Shown: positions 27,024 through 51,359 of the stretch, piece after piece | How positions within the stretch are numbered: position 1 is the stretch's first letter | How the letters are laid out: every line of letters begins with the position of its first letter | NCBI RefSeq assembly: GCF_028858725.1 | Contig: NC_084771.1 | Span: 9,266,915-9,330,914, forward strand | DNA: 64,000 nucleotides | DNA from: Colius striatus | Lineage: Eukaryota > Chordata > Aves > Coliiformes > Coliidae | Direction: 5' to 3' | Position numbers and translations under genes: made by a program | Notes under the pieces: model-generated | The model's database searches: none | The model's input: only the letters and a program-made list of their open reading frames with translations | Told to the model about the DNA's origin: nothing

Positions 27024-30000
27024 GTTTAACCCACACCACCGGAGATAACAGCTTTATCGGAACTGGAGAAGAACAAAGCCACATGAAATCCACATTCTCT
27101 TCCTTAAAGTATTCTCCCCCTGCATCCTCCCAGCAGCCGGCTCCCCGCCCAGCCCAGTCCCCAGGAGCTCCAGCACACATCTGAACGGCTGCCAGTGAAG
27201 GAAGCGAGCAGTTTCCATACACACATCACGCCACAATGTGGGAATTCAGGAAACAACACAAGAAAGAGGTTCCTAATAACTGTTCCAGCATACTCGGGCC
27301 AATTTATGCAATCACACAAAGGTCACGGGAGATGTGTTAAAAAGCACAAAGATAAACGCCACAACGGCATCTGGTTCAAAGGGGCAAAATCAATCTCGGG
27401 CTTACAAAGTGTTTGGACGACCTGGAATTGCTCCACCTACAATTTTTTTAAGAGGTTGTCCTTCACATTCTTTAAAATTCCTCCATCTTACAGTTCCTCC
27501 CTCCAGGAACCGCTGTAACTCGCCTGTCCTTTGTCCACAGCAGCTGGAGCTCAGGAAGCTGCTGATATTATCCCTGGTGTACAGAGCGAAATCACCATTC
27601 ACTGCGGCTGAGAGGGGTGTCAATTCATTTCCGTACATCTCTGATCTCAGGCCAGTTTAACAGAGCTTTTCATTCTTACACATAAAACCCAACTGTTAAC
27701 AGTGCTCAGAAGTGCTCATTTAAGCCCCTGGGACCAGAGTACATCCCCCATTACTACTGAAGCAGGGGGGTTCTGTGTGGAGTCTGTAAATATGCTGTTG
27801 GGTGAAGTAATGGTCCTACAGTAAACAAACAGTAACACAAGCAACGGCAAAGAGTAAGAGGAGGAGCTGAGGCCAAGTTTACTAGGTGAGCAGGACCAAG
27901 GAACTGGTAATGCTGAGAAGAGAGACTGCTTTCTCTTTCTTGCCATAAAAGTCAGTTTGACAGATATATTCATTGAAGAAATGGAAGCAAATGAACAAAT
28001 CCATGAGGGCATACAGATCAAAACCAGAGTAGAAGACTCCAAAACCCTAAGAATCATAAGAAATGTCTAAAGAAGGCACCAAGGTACAGGAGGGTTTAGT
28101 GGTTTGTCCGAAGTCCTGCTGTGAATTCACACTAGACTTGAAGGATCTCCAAGAATGACAGGCCACAGGTCTTGCCTTGCTGCCTGCACATAGAGTGAAC
28201 TTGGACAGGCAGCATTGCAGCTTTTGCTGCCTTTTTACCACCTGGACAGCACCCAGGGCTTTCAGGGTGGTCATGGCCTTTATAAAGTTGCACTGTATCA
28301 AGCCCTGAGCTGTAACAAACCCTGAAAGGTTCCCTCAGGTCCTGCCATTGGGTACAGCTGGAAGACCAGCTATGATTTCTGAAGAGAAACAAAATCAATC
28401 TGACAGACATGAGACTGAGGCAAAAATTATATGCAAAACCAGCTACCATTGACCAACAGAAGGTGATGACAAGTACAAGTTTATTACTCTATGCATTCTA
28501 TATAATAAAACTTTAACAACCATGGATGTAATGGATACAAAGACTTTTGCATAGCCAGCTTCATGTCCTGTCCATATTGTGATTTACACTGTACAATGGT
28601 TCCTGCACATCCAAGGGTTTGTATGCAACTGCGTGGGAAGGTTTTTAGAAGTACGTTAGTCTGGATGGTACCTCTAAGGGGGTCTAACCCAAGTTCATCT
28701 CGTTCCTTGGGTGAAGAAAGGGCCTCCACAGGAAAGGGGAGGAAAGGAGCAGGTTACCACAGTGAAATGCAATATAGAGGTCAGCAGCGATGTGTCACCG
28801 TCAGTTGATTGATTGGGTACCACCTGTAAAGGGAATTATTCTAACTGCTGAACCTTGGCCCCTTTTTATGTGTCATTTCAGAAGAAAGCTGTGCAACCAG
28901 AAGAGTAATAAACAACTGCCAACTCTGGAAAAGCAAATTAAATGTTTCAGCTTAGCTCTAAACGCATTCACACCCCAGACCCTTAGACTTAAACATAGTC
29001 TTGGTGAAATAAGTACAGCAGGGTTAGTCTAGACAGAGGGATTTCCTTACAGGACACCATTCCTCTCCCAAAGCACAGCCTTTAAGCCTTTAACTGGTGT
29101 CTATTGTATGTTAACAACTTTGATGTATAGAAGTTGACCGTCTCCCCCATTTCCCTGCACTCCTGCCTCTAGTGATTCTCTAAAAAGAGATCTCTCTTCC
29201 ACATATGCTGCAATGACTTTTGACACAATTTTGAATCTGAAAAGATTCCCTCAACTTCCAACGAATTTGGATCAAAATGAACTGTAAGAGTAAGGCATGG
29301 AGGCCCCACACTTCAGCACAGTCTTTGTTTGCTCTCATTGACTAAAGATTGTATGAAATCACAAGAGAGCATGATGCACAGCAGGTTCTGCAGAAAAAAA
29401 CCCAGACTTGATAACTCTGGCATTTCAATGACCAGAAAGATTAAGAGGGAAAAACTATGACTGATTTGAAACCAAAACACAGAACTCAGAAACTAAAGGG
29501 TCCAACCTTTGGCTGGAAGCACCTTCCATTGCCTGGGAAGTATGGTCTCAGTAGGATAATGAGCAACACAGACACAACAGAGCTCTACTAATTGTAGGAG
29601 CAGGAACATCGTCCCCCACTACACAGAAGCTGTATTGAACAGTAAATAGATCCTTTCCAACATGAAATTAAAGATAAAAGAAAGGAGAAATAATGTTATG
29701 CATAAAAAAGGTCAAGTAGATGAAATTCTGTGAAATAATTGCTGCAAAAAGTGGCAATTATTTTTCTAAGGAGCCGGTTGTGCTCCTCAAAATCATCCTT
29801 CTCCTGTAGTAAATCACAGAAAGATTGATAATGAGAGACAGCAAGATATCGAGTTACAGACCATTGATTAACATTTCATTTTAAAATAAATGAAAAACTA
29901 AAAATAGAATTGCAGAACAAAATCTGATTCGATTTCACAATCGATTTCAGAAGCTGCTGCCACGTCCTGGAAGAGCACCAGCACTCTCTGCTGGTCATCC

Positions 30001-33000
30001 TCACTCAGTCGTTATCTCGGGGAAAAACCAGGAATGCAAATGCATTGTATGTTCTTCATATGGAATTCCATTTTTAGTTTAAATGGTAGATGAATTAGAT
30101 CCCTATCAGTTTAGCAAACAGCAACTCTAGGAGTTGCTAGGTGTACTATTGGAAGCACTACAGTCATTACTAAGAAGTTATTTACTATGGGAAATCACCA
30201 TTCACTGGAATAAGTTTCACTGTCACAAAGAAACATCGGATGTTAAATGCTTCTCTCTGCAGAAAGCACTTCTGTTGTGCTGCAGCACAAAGACAAGTCG
30301 CTGTGAGAAGTTCCCATGACGCCAAATCCCTTGGCTCCACCCTGACTTTCCATCAATTTTACAGCTATGCCAAGAAAAACAGCTCTTCTTAAAAAAGTCC
30401 TAATGCAGCACCGACATCTTCGCCTGTGGTAGTCAGAGTGTGTGTTTGAATCAAAGCAAACCTGCTCCCAGCTCTGTCTCTGTTCCACCCTTGCCAGCAA
30501 GCTGGAAAAGCTTTGACTCCCTCTCCCCAGCACCCACCCAAGTCTTCCCCACGCCCCTCCTGGATTACTTTACTGCATCTGAGCCAGAGACTGCACAGGG
30601 ACAAACAGATCAGGCGCAAAAACAATAAACCCAAAGCCAAGTACCTAAGTGACAGCTGTCCCAGCTTCCAAACTATGCACAGAGCAGGCATCAGTAAGAA
30701 GGGTTACAGACTGGCAAATTGAATCCATGTGCAGCTCATGAAAGTGTGGGAAACAAAAGAGACAATGTTAAGGACAGAGTATTCATTAGTAAAGGGCTCA
30801 AGTTTCTTGGCTTTTGCTGGTTTGCTTCCCAATGGCCATTTTTCAAGGTAGCTTTTTGTTCTTTAGTTTTGCACATAGTCCTGGAAAGACATTATCCTCT
30901 TTCTTAGCTAACAAACTACAGCTCGGTATATGCTGAACTGCTTGCAATAATTTGTCTTTTTAATTCCCAGGGGGCAAAGGAGGAGAACAATGTCAGGGAT
31001 AAGGTTCTTCTACTGGGCTATACAGTGAGCTTTGGATTAGAGCTTTATATGACATATCTGATCTGATGACCTCGGACACCATCAGAAATGCTCATATACA
31101 CTATGGGATAAAACATATAAAGAAATCCAATGGGGCTTTTTCGAAAGTACATGAGATTTCATACTGCAGCCCCATCAGCTGGAGCCCAAGTAAAGCCACT
31201 AGTGAGAATGGCTGCCTGGCTCTGAGCTCTGCATTGCTGGGCTGGAACTGCCACCCCTCCCCTTCACCACCTGCAAGGCATGTAGCAACTTGGTCATGAG
31301 GATGCCTGCAAAGGACTTGGGATGCTGAAGAAATTCAGCTCACAGCTGCAACATTAGGTTGGAGAAAGGGGACCAAGTCATCACAAGAGAGAGGCCTGGG
31401 GTCTCCAGTTTTTTTCTACACAAGGAGCACAGTCAACTCTCATTTTGGCTGGAGCACACAGTCACTGCTGAATGAAACGATGTGGGAGGGTGAGTGACAC
31501 CAGTGAGGGCCTGCTGCTCCCAGAGCCCTGCAGCAGGTCTGGAACCCTCCATCACGTGGGAGACACCCAGAGCAAGACTGCAAAGCCCCAGGTGCCGAGG
31601 GCCAGTATTTTCAAGGCAACTCCATATGTAGCAGAACAGAAATAGTATCTTAGGATCTGCTCCATCAGGTCCTTATGGGTCAGCTGAGCCTTGAAAGTCT
31701 GACTTGTGCTTCTTCAGAAACATCTGAGTTTAGGCCCTTAGAGGGGAACTGATTTGCTGCTCAATCAAGAAAAAGCAGCAATTAGGGTGGAGTTCTGAAA
31801 CAAGCAGTTAAAACAGCAGGTCAGAAACCCAGGGTCTCTCTCAAGGTTTCAGTCAGTAGCTATCTGTATAGTATGTGTAGCAAGATATATGTCATTTTAC
31901 TTTGACCACTTTATGAATAAAAAAATAGGAAGACGACTGCTAAAACAGACAAACAGCTTAAGAGTCCTAAAAGGAATGAACACAGTAGTAAAAAGAAGTG
32001 AGTTTTAACATGGTCAAAGTCAGAAATAATTGTTCTAATGCATTCTGCTCCTGACAAATCTCTACTTCAGAAGAGCTTCACATCTGCAGAGGATCCCAAG
32101 CAACTTTTGAAGCATTCAGGGCTCACTGACACTCAGCCAAGCGGGACAGTGACAGCCAAACGCCAAGCACAGCACTTTGAAATACTGCACGAGGAACAGA
32201 GATTCCTGCCCAAAGGATTAGAGCAAGTTTCCCATTGCACAACAGGACAAAAGGTTTCAGACCTGAAGTTTTCTGTTTTGCAAGAAGGTTAATGTTTCGG
32301 ACATGACAGGACCCAGCAAGAGATGACAGCTCTACAAAGAATGAGAGGATGCTAAAAGCCTTGAGAACCTGAGTAACAATGGGAAATTAACATGATTACT
32401 TTTAAAAAATACTAACTATACGTGCCAGACTGCTCTTAAATACTCTCTTCCCACATTTGTACCCACACCTTTACCTTGGTACCATAAGAATTCCGTATTC
32501 AGCTCTGTCCCTTGATCATTAATGCAGACTCCTAAGCTTCAGACTTCAAAGAGACGCACGCGTAAGAGTCACAGGCACAGGACTGGAACAGCATCAAAAC
32601 CTCCCTGTGCAGGAATCTCAGTCTTCTGTTTGACTTCACTGTACAAATATCTCATTCTATCAAGGCTAGGAAATTCAATGATTTATGTAGAGCTTCCCAC
32701 AGATTAAGTTAATAAGGGAACCCAACGGTGCCTCATCTCCTTCCGCCTTCCAAACACTGGTAAATGAAAGGAAATGGGAATGTCTCCTGGGGTAAGGGAA
32801 AGACGTGAGCGCTCTACAAATGTGCAAGGGAAGAAAGCAAAGGCTTCATTCATTGTGTGGGTATGCACTTCTCCAGGAACCCTCCTCCCTTCTCCTCCCT
32901 CCCAGAGGTGGCATAGGATCATGTTCTTAGGGAAACTTGGGTCAATTGCAAAGCCTCACCCACGCCACACTAATTGTCACCTAGAACTGTGGTGGTTTAG

Positions 33001-34327
33001 TTTTCTTCCTGCTTGTTCTTTTCTACTTTCCCTTGCTTTGTCCCTCCCCCCTTGCTTCTCTTCCCTCCCTCCCTGTGACGCTCAAAACGTCTGCACTCCT
33101 TGTTTCCTTGTTTCTGCAGGTTCCCTTTTGTCACATGTAGTACGTTTCCAGTACCACCAGCGTTACTCGGAGTTCCAGTCGTGCCTTACGAGTCAAAGCT
33201 TCCAGTGTACCACACTGAACTACAGTTTAACACAATACAACTGATGAAATCAGCACAGACAGATCAAGACGTGGGTCTCTCCGAGATCCTGAGGAACTTA
33301 GGAACTCATTTTAATGTCCCTTGCAATCAACATCCCTTTGAGTTACATTTGAGAATGACAGCGGCATTCTCTGGCCAAGATTAAGCCTCACCACAGGACA
33401 ATCAGAAAGGCTGCTGGGTTTCTTCCACCTTCAGTTGTGGCTGCCCGTGTATCGCCAGCTTTCAAGGAAATTACCCAACACCAAACTATCAAAGGTGCAG
33501 CTTCTTTGGTGGTGGTAAGAAAGCTGCTATAGGCCATCAGATTTAGGCCTTTTCAGCAATAAGATGGTCCACACTTGCTCTGAGCTAAGCTAGACATTAA
33601 AACGGTAAAGCGTGAGAAGCTGTTGAAGACACACATGCTCCAAAGTGCCCTCATCAGCCTTATGATCCCTCATAAAACACTGGGCTATGGTGACAGTACT
33701 GATGGCAGGGGTGTTGTGGAGCACTGATTTACTGACTGAGAAGGTGAACTCTAAAGCCAAACTCAGGAATTCCTCTGCCTAATGAGAACGTCGCAATTAG
33801 GTCACCACTGAACGCTGCATAACCACAGACCTGAGCAGAAACATTCCCACACAACCAGTAATAAGTGACAGCAGGTATTTGGAATGAGAACAAGGGTTTC
33901 ATCCACGTAGCCCTACTGCTGACTTCTGTCGACACACAGCGGTCCCGAGAGAGTCCGTTTCCAGGGCAGACGTGCAGGTGTCGGGACACACAGACCAAGG
34001 CTGGCACCAGCAGTTTAGAGCCTCAAGTCCCAAACATGAAAGTGCACGTCCAACTTTGATGTAATTTGACAAGGTGTTCAGAGCAAGTTTTGGGGCCAGA
34101 ATTCTATTTAGGTCATGTATGAACTGGATTCAGGCCACAACTTTCTTTGTACTTTCTGGACTCCAGTTAGAGCAATGCTTCTAATTCCCAGTAAGTACTT
34201 AAGAGAATCAATCAGTTCCATGCCTAACCTTGCTCAGTTCAGGCAAGCCTCCCAACACAAGCCCTTTACTCAAATGACTCTAAGAGGAGAACCCTCTCCA
34301 GACTGCTTTTGATCACTGAAACTCCTC

Positions 34328-34400
34328 CTCTGGCAGGGGGGCTGGACTAGATGATCTTTCAAGGTTCCTTCCAACGCTTAAAATTCCATGTTTCTGTGAC
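34328..34400 (+). repeat. CR1 LINE 3' end fragment
   Basis: Matches the CR1 3' terminus: 'ggctggactagatgatcttt', 'aaggttccttccaacgctta', then a degenerate ATTCCATGTTTCTGTGA tail. Confidence 0.85.
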
Positions 34401-35799
34401 CTTCTCCCTCCCTTGGGTCTCGCACAGGCAGGTACCTGCAGCTGGGGCAGACAGGTCAGGAGACTGAAGATTTGTGGGTTAATGGGATGCTGCTCTCATC
34501 AGGGAGATTAGGTTGTAAGGCTGTGCCTTTGAAAACTGGCTTCTTCAGTATGGCACTTTGGTTTACGACTGGGGATTTCTTTTAATTAGATTGTACTTTT
34601 AATTATTTATGACCTATATTATCTGCAGGAGCTGCCCAAAACCTAAGCCTTAATAGGGATAATTGGAATAATCGTGTTTTTACCTCTTTGTAAAGCACCT
34701 TGAGCCCTACTGATGAGAAAGGCTAGGACAGGATTAGATGCTTAATGAAAAATATTCATTAAGAAGTGGAATACAAATGAAAAGTGAGCTAAAATGGAAT
34801 TTGCTATTTCATGCTGCATTAGGGCTGAACTGAGGACCGTTTATCAGAGGTGATGCTCTCAAAACCTCAACCTGAAAATTGAATTAATATGTTCTTGATG
34901 GGAATTTCACAATGAGAGATTCCAGGCGAAGATGCCAAGGGCCAGAGCCAGGGCATAAATGTCACGAGAAGTGAGAACACCTCCCCAAGAGCCCACTATG
35001 GACGTGCTGGGCTATCCTACCGTACGCTGGTGATCCAGTCAGTCCGTGGCTATTCACAGCACCAACCAAACGCAATGGGTGCTTAAGATCATCCAAGTTC
35101 CTATGTCCACCACAGCTCCTCCACACTACAGATTTGTCCTTCCAGCCCTCACCTTCCTCAAAAAATAACCTGGAACTGAGAGACGGTATTTATGCTCCTG
35201 CTTCAACCGTGTTGTGAACGTCACGGTGAGTATTTATGGACCTACCTGAACCAGTCTGCTAATGAAAGGTGTAATCTTTCAACCTGAGGGCAGACCACGA
35301 AGCTGTGGTGGGATGGCTAAACCCAGACCCCCAAGGGGCTGCTGGGATCCCCACTCTCTACCAGGCAAGGATACCAACATAAAGCTTTTAATTCTTTGGG
35401 AATTATCACCCTCTGACCGGCATTTTTGTTCTCTTGGGACATCAAAGCTGGAGGATTTGGAGTCACTTCGGTTTAATTCAGAGTTTGGGCTGATGCAGAT
35501 CAACTCCTGTGGGTGTCTGGGGCTGGCAGCGACAGGGACTGTGGAGGGAAGAGGCGGCACAGGCAGGACTGGCAGGAGGGGCAGAGGCCCTGGACCTCCT
35601 CTGCAGGGCTGCTGGTACCAAAACAGCTCCTGGCACTACTTGGACTTGAAAGCGGACCTGGGATGGGACAGGTCGGCTCTGCGCTCTCCTTGCAGCAAGT
35701 CCTCTGTCCCCTCTACCATACACATCAAACAGTTCCCATTGCACGCCCTCACAGCTTCATCGCTTGCCCACGACGAGACTTTCCCGGGACCGTGCCTGC

Positions 35800-36560
35800 A
35801 GCGACCCCTCCAAATGCCGTCCGCACTCCCCCCACACCGCCCACCTCGCCCGGGAAAGGGCGCTGTCCCCACGAGGGCAGCGGAGAGGAGCGGGAGCCCC
35901 TTCCCCGTGCCTCGGCGGAGCCGCGGGGCCGCGCAGCCCCGTGCCGGGAGGTGCGGGAGGCGGCAGCGCGGGGCGCGGGCCGGCGGTTACCTCAGGCGGG
36001 GCCACCGCAGCCGTTAGGCGCGAGCCCGCGCCCCCGCCTCAGCAGCCCCTCGGGCGAGGCAGCCCCGGCGCCGCCCCCCGCTGCACCTGCCCCCGACCCC
36101 GGCATCCCGACCGGGCAGGGCGGCCGCGGGCCCCTCCTCGTCGCCGGGGGCCGGCGGGGAAGCAGGCAGCCGCGCTCCCCTCACGCAGCCGGCCTCGCAG
36201 CGGCGGCCCGAGCCTCCCCCCTACACACACACCCCCCCAACCCAGCTCCTTACCCCGCGGGCACCTGCCCCAGCGGCCGCCCGCTCATCCATCTTGCTCC
36301 TCTTCCTTCCGAGGTGACAAAGCCGGCATGGCAATGAGAGGCACCGAGGAGCTCTGGGAAGTGCCTACCCCAGCTTCAGTTATTAACTTTCACCAGGCGG
36401 CTGCAACTACGGCACCCGGCATCCCCCGCTGGGCCGGCGCCTGCAAAGGCGGCCGGGAACTGTAGTCCCGCTGCCCGCCCCCAGCGCCCGGGCGCCGGGC
36501 TGCGCGGCCCGGGGGCGGCGGGGACGCGGGGACGGAGCTGCTGCTCTCGGCTCCCTTGGG
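35800..36560. promoter_or_regulatory. Unassigned CpG island
   Basis: A dense CpG/GC block comparable to the PGK1 and AMOT islands, but about 11 kb from the putative AMOT exon 1 and about 3 kb downstream of PGK1. Minus-strand donors are visible (GTAAGG at 36253-36248 and GTAACC near 35992). It could be a distal AMOT promoter, a lncRNA promoter or an unrecognised gene start. Confidence 0.6.
36254..36292 (-). CDS. Candidate 13-codon first-exon ORF, unknown gene
   Basis: In the unassigned CpG island, an ATG at 36292 in a strong Kozak context (CAAGATGG) opens 13 codons, MDERAAAGAGARG, ending exactly at a GTAAGG donor in phase 0. I do not recognise the peptide. GC-rich DNA yields such arrangements by chance, so this is only a candidate. 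Confidence 0.15.
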
Positions 36561-39250
36561 TTTCCACGCCGTGACCGGGGAAAGAGCTGGCCCCGACGTT
36601 TGGCCCGTAGAGGCAGAACCTCTGTAGCAGGCCTGGGATACTGGCAGCTGGGGGCTGAAAGCGCAGAAGTGCGCTGTGGAACGCCGTCTGAGCTGCGAGG
36701 CGCAGCGAGGCAGCAGGCTGCAAGGGGAATGCACTGAAAAAGAAGGGGCAGAGGTGTTTATCCTTCCCTGTGAGAGAAGGGGCTGCATCCCCCCACACGG
36801 CCTCGCTCACAAAATGGCCGCTGCCCACAGCAGTGCCCTCCTTGCAAAGCCAGAGCCAAAGCAGAAGGGTTGGTGTCTGTGCAGTTACAAAGGTACATTT
36901 CCCACAGCTGCCTTCCTGCCCAGCCACACCTGCAAATACGAAAGATGTTCTGGGCCCCCTCTGCCACATCAGGGCCAATATCCCAGCACGTGGCTGCTGA
37001 GTCACCCAGCTACACTCTGACTGTGGTTTTGCCAATCCATTTCTTCACATATCGTCAATTTCACATTTTACAACATAGAAACAGTTTTTTCCACCTATTG
37101 CAGTGAACAGTAGATTGTACAGGCAGACACCAGTATGAAAGCCCTCGTATTTCAGCCTAAGAGGAGCTTGTTTTCTTGAAAACAAAGTCTGTCATGCCCC
37201 ATTTTTTCATAGTCTCAGCCACGAGGATTGAAACTCTTCCATTTTAATTTCACCCGGTAAGATAATCACCATGCTCAAGCTCTTCATCACATCCTGAGCT
37301 TTCTGACAGCTTTTGTCATCCAATGTCTCCTCCACAATGTTTCTGACTAGCAACATTCCTTGCCACAAAAGCACTCCCAATAAAAGCAATGAAAACATTA
37401 AAAGCAGGACTGTCAAAGATTCGTGTCTAGAAAAGTTGTCAGAACACAGGCCAAACTAATCTAGGGAAACTGGCGTGACTCCAGAGGATGCACAATTCAT
37501 TGAGAGAAGGAACCTGTAGCTGTCATATTTTATCACTGCAATATCCAGGTGCTAAAAACCATTAATAGGTAAAGCTCAAGAAAACATCTGGCAACTCAGT
37601 CACTCGAGTAATCAGCTGCTAGTCATCATGTTTACAGCTCCTGCAGTCTCCTGTTGAGATGTTTCATCCATTTTTCTGTACACCCCGTAGGGTGAATCTC
37701 TCCCTGGCCTTGCTGTACAAGGTTTGCTGTGTTGTGCACACAGACCTGAACATTGCATTAGTTAGAACAAGCCATTTGGAAACAAAAGGACCTTGCAGAG
37801 ATGTGAGCGTCTGAAACCAGGTGGAAAATGCTTTTAAGCACAGACATCTGTGTTCACAGAGCATTACCACTCCTTGCCATATTTGATTACAGATAGCTTT
37901 GGTTTGTTGCTTTAAATGGAGAGGGGAAAAAATCCACAGCAGAGGTAGAAGCCAAACACCAACCTTTCACTGTAACCACCAAGAAATGAACTATGGAGGG
38001 AAAATCCGTTCCTGCTCCATGGGAATCCAGCAACACAGGGGCAGAAGAGTGACACTGAAGCGGGCTGTGCTGCCACAAGGCCTTGCTTGCCAGAGCCAGA
38101 CAAGAACGATCTGTTACAAAACATGGTGGAATGTTTGTTTTTGTAGTCCTGGATTTTCAGAATCCAGTGTCTTTTTCCTGTGTGGCTAACAATCTCTCTC
38201 TTTTCTTTGCTGTGTTCCTGCAGCTGGCAGAGGTCTGCACCCCTGCCTGGGAAACATGAGCAAGGGCCAGAAAGCAATCCGAGCAAAACTCTGCATCATT
38301 CATGCCTCATCAATGCTTGGGACATCTACAAAGGAAGAGAGGAAAACACTACAGCCCTGAAATCATTTGCATTCTTTCTAGTGTCTTGCTTTTGCACTAA
38401 TCACTTTTAGCTTTAAAATGTAATAAATCTGTATTTCATATGCAGCTTTATAAGGTTTTAATTCACGTGCCACCATGACAGAGTAAACTGTAGCACACAG
38501 GCTGTGTCTATAACACGTGCCTTCATGTTGGTGTGGTGATATTATATACATACAAACAAACACAGAAGTATTCTCTGTGTTGTGGCTTATTGCTTACCTC
38601 AGAGCTTCTCTCTATGGATCTCCCTGGCTGCTTGATACTGTTCAGTCCATAAAAGCACCCTACCAATGCTGCTGGGAACTCACCAGGAGTAAAACCAGGC
38701 AATTGCTGCTTTACATCACTGGTTTTTCTCTGATCCAGCAGGAAGATACACAAGCAGTTCAGCTGGAGCACTGCATCCTCTTACAGTGCTTACAAGCAGA
38801 GCCGCGACTGCTAACATCATGCAAATCACACACTTGGATCCTCAGGAGCCTGTCTGTGTTTGGAGTAGTCCTGGGGCTGGTTTCGAGCCACCCCATGCTC
38901 TCATTTGGGTCCTGCAGCAAGCAGAGGAGCCAACATTGGACAGTTGAAATGGAAATCCCAACCTTAAGCCCCTGCACTGTGTTGGTGGTCCTCCACTGAA
39001 GATACCTGCAGTTCTGCAACATGCTTAAGCCACATACACAGACCTGATTGTCCAACAGGGTGGTTTTACTGTGCTACTTTTAGCACCACAGACTTGAGCA
39101 AAGGTGCATTGTTCCGTTTGCCTGTGACTTAAGTCTTTACCAGCCTTTGGCTTCTCCCCTGTTCAGATCAGGGACACAAGTTGCCTACTGTGAGAAATGC
39201 TTTAAAACTTGCACTTCTTTTACTAGACTCACACATTCAAACTTTCATCT
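36561..39250. other. Intergenic stretch between the orphan CpG island and the PGK1 3' end
   Basis: About 2.7 kb of AT-rich sequence. I see no gene, no clear repeat and no RNA gene in it. Confidence 0.65.
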
Positions 39251-39253
39251 TCC

Positions 39254-39259
39254 TTTATT
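39254..39259 (-). promoter_or_regulatory. PGK1: Possible distal PGK1 polyadenylation signal
   Basis: Second AATAAA on the coding strand, about 230 bases beyond the first. Use is unproven. Confidence 0.3.
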
Positions 39260-39469
39260 ACTCAAAGGCAAACTTTAACATGATAGCACATCTGGAACAA
39301 TTTACTTCCTTACCAGCAACAGTCACTTTGATGGTGACCAGGTGCTTGTAGATCTACTGGACAAAAACTAAAGTGCAAAAAGGAAAACTACCTCTGACTC
39401 CTGATGCCAGGAAGGTATTTGAATGCAGGTGATTCTAAAAATCTGAAAGAAGGAGCATATACAAACTGG

Positions 39470-39904
39470 GAGCACTTTAAACATGTTTATTCAGCAGCTA
39501 TTACAATCAGCCTCCAAAAAACTGGAGTCCCCTCTTGTTTCTGAACCGTGTCAAGTGATGGAAATGCCTAAGAACATCGAAGCTAAAAGAGTGCACTCCT
39601 TTCTGAGAAACAGACAGGTCTAACAGGGATGAATCTCTTTGAAAAGGCAAGATATAAATATATACACTCTAAATTCACAACAACAGTTTAAACTCACTAC
39701 GTTAATTCAAGTGGGGTAACAGTGGACAAATCCACATCATGTAAACTGCGGTCGTAAGGATCTCTCTGCTGCCTTCTCCTCAAACCCTGCCCAGTGCCGG
39801 TTTACATTCTGTGATCTGCCTGCAGAGCTGCAATACAGAAGCGCTGAAGTGTTGAGTCTCAGGGGCTGTGCACAGGACGTGGGGCCATCCATACTCTCTC
39901 CTCT
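39470..39904 (-). other. PGK1: PGK1 3' UTR
   Basis: Runs from the stop codon to a minus-strand AATAAA at 39491-39486, about 415 bases, a plausible length for this mRNA. A second AATAAA at 39259-39254 could give a longer form. The exact end is not visible. Confidence 0.6.
39486..39491 (-). promoter_or_regulatory. PGK1: PGK1 polyadenylation signal AATAAA (proximal)
   Basis: Canonical hexamer on the coding strand about 415 bases after the stop. Confidence 0.55.
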
Positions 39905-51070
<11,166 letters not shown>

Positions 51071-51166
51071 CTTCGCTGCCGCTGCTGGCGCCCGCACACC
51101 CGCTGCTGCCGCCGCCGCCCGCGCTCTGCCGCAGCGCCCGGCCCGCCCCGCCCCCGCGCGGCACCC

Positions 51167-51171
51167 ATTGG
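51167..51171 (-). promoter_or_regulatory. PGK1: CCAAT box, proximal
   Basis: ATTGG on the given strand reads CCAAT on the coding strand, about 100 bases upstream of the ATG. Confidence 0.65.
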
Positions 51172-51196
51172 TCCGCTCTGCCCGCCGCGCCTCGCT

Positions 51197-51201
51197 ATTG
51201 G
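51197..51201 (-). promoter_or_regulatory. PGK1: CCAAT box, distal
   Basis: Second CCAAT on the coding strand, 30 bases from the first. Two boxes about three helical turns apart are a common NF-Y arrangement. Confidence 0.65.
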
Positions 51202-51359
51202 CCCAGCCGCCTGCCCGTCAGCCGTCTGCCCGCCCCCCGGAGGCGGGCCCGCAGCCCGAGCCCCGTCACGTCCCGCACGCAGCCGCCGCGCCGCGCCCGG
51301 GTCGCCCCGGCGGGGCCTGAGGCGCTTTGGGGCTCAAGCAGCCCAAGCCCCGGCACCCT

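Larger units (their letters stand above)
25300..35790. other. Intergenic stretch between AMOT and PGK1, no gene recognised
   Basis: About 10.5 kb of AT-rich sequence. It contains a perfect 28-bp tandem duplication (26968-27023), a small inverted repeat near 29977-29995 and a CR1 fragment (34328-34400). The open stretches are short and lack recognisable homology, signal or splice structure. No tRNA or snRNA signature was noticed. Confidence 0.65.

Noticed and set aside
35262-37035. Open frames of over 200 codons around the second CpG island
   Set aside because: Same GC-rich artefact. Translations are low-complexity R/A/P/G and overlap on both strands.
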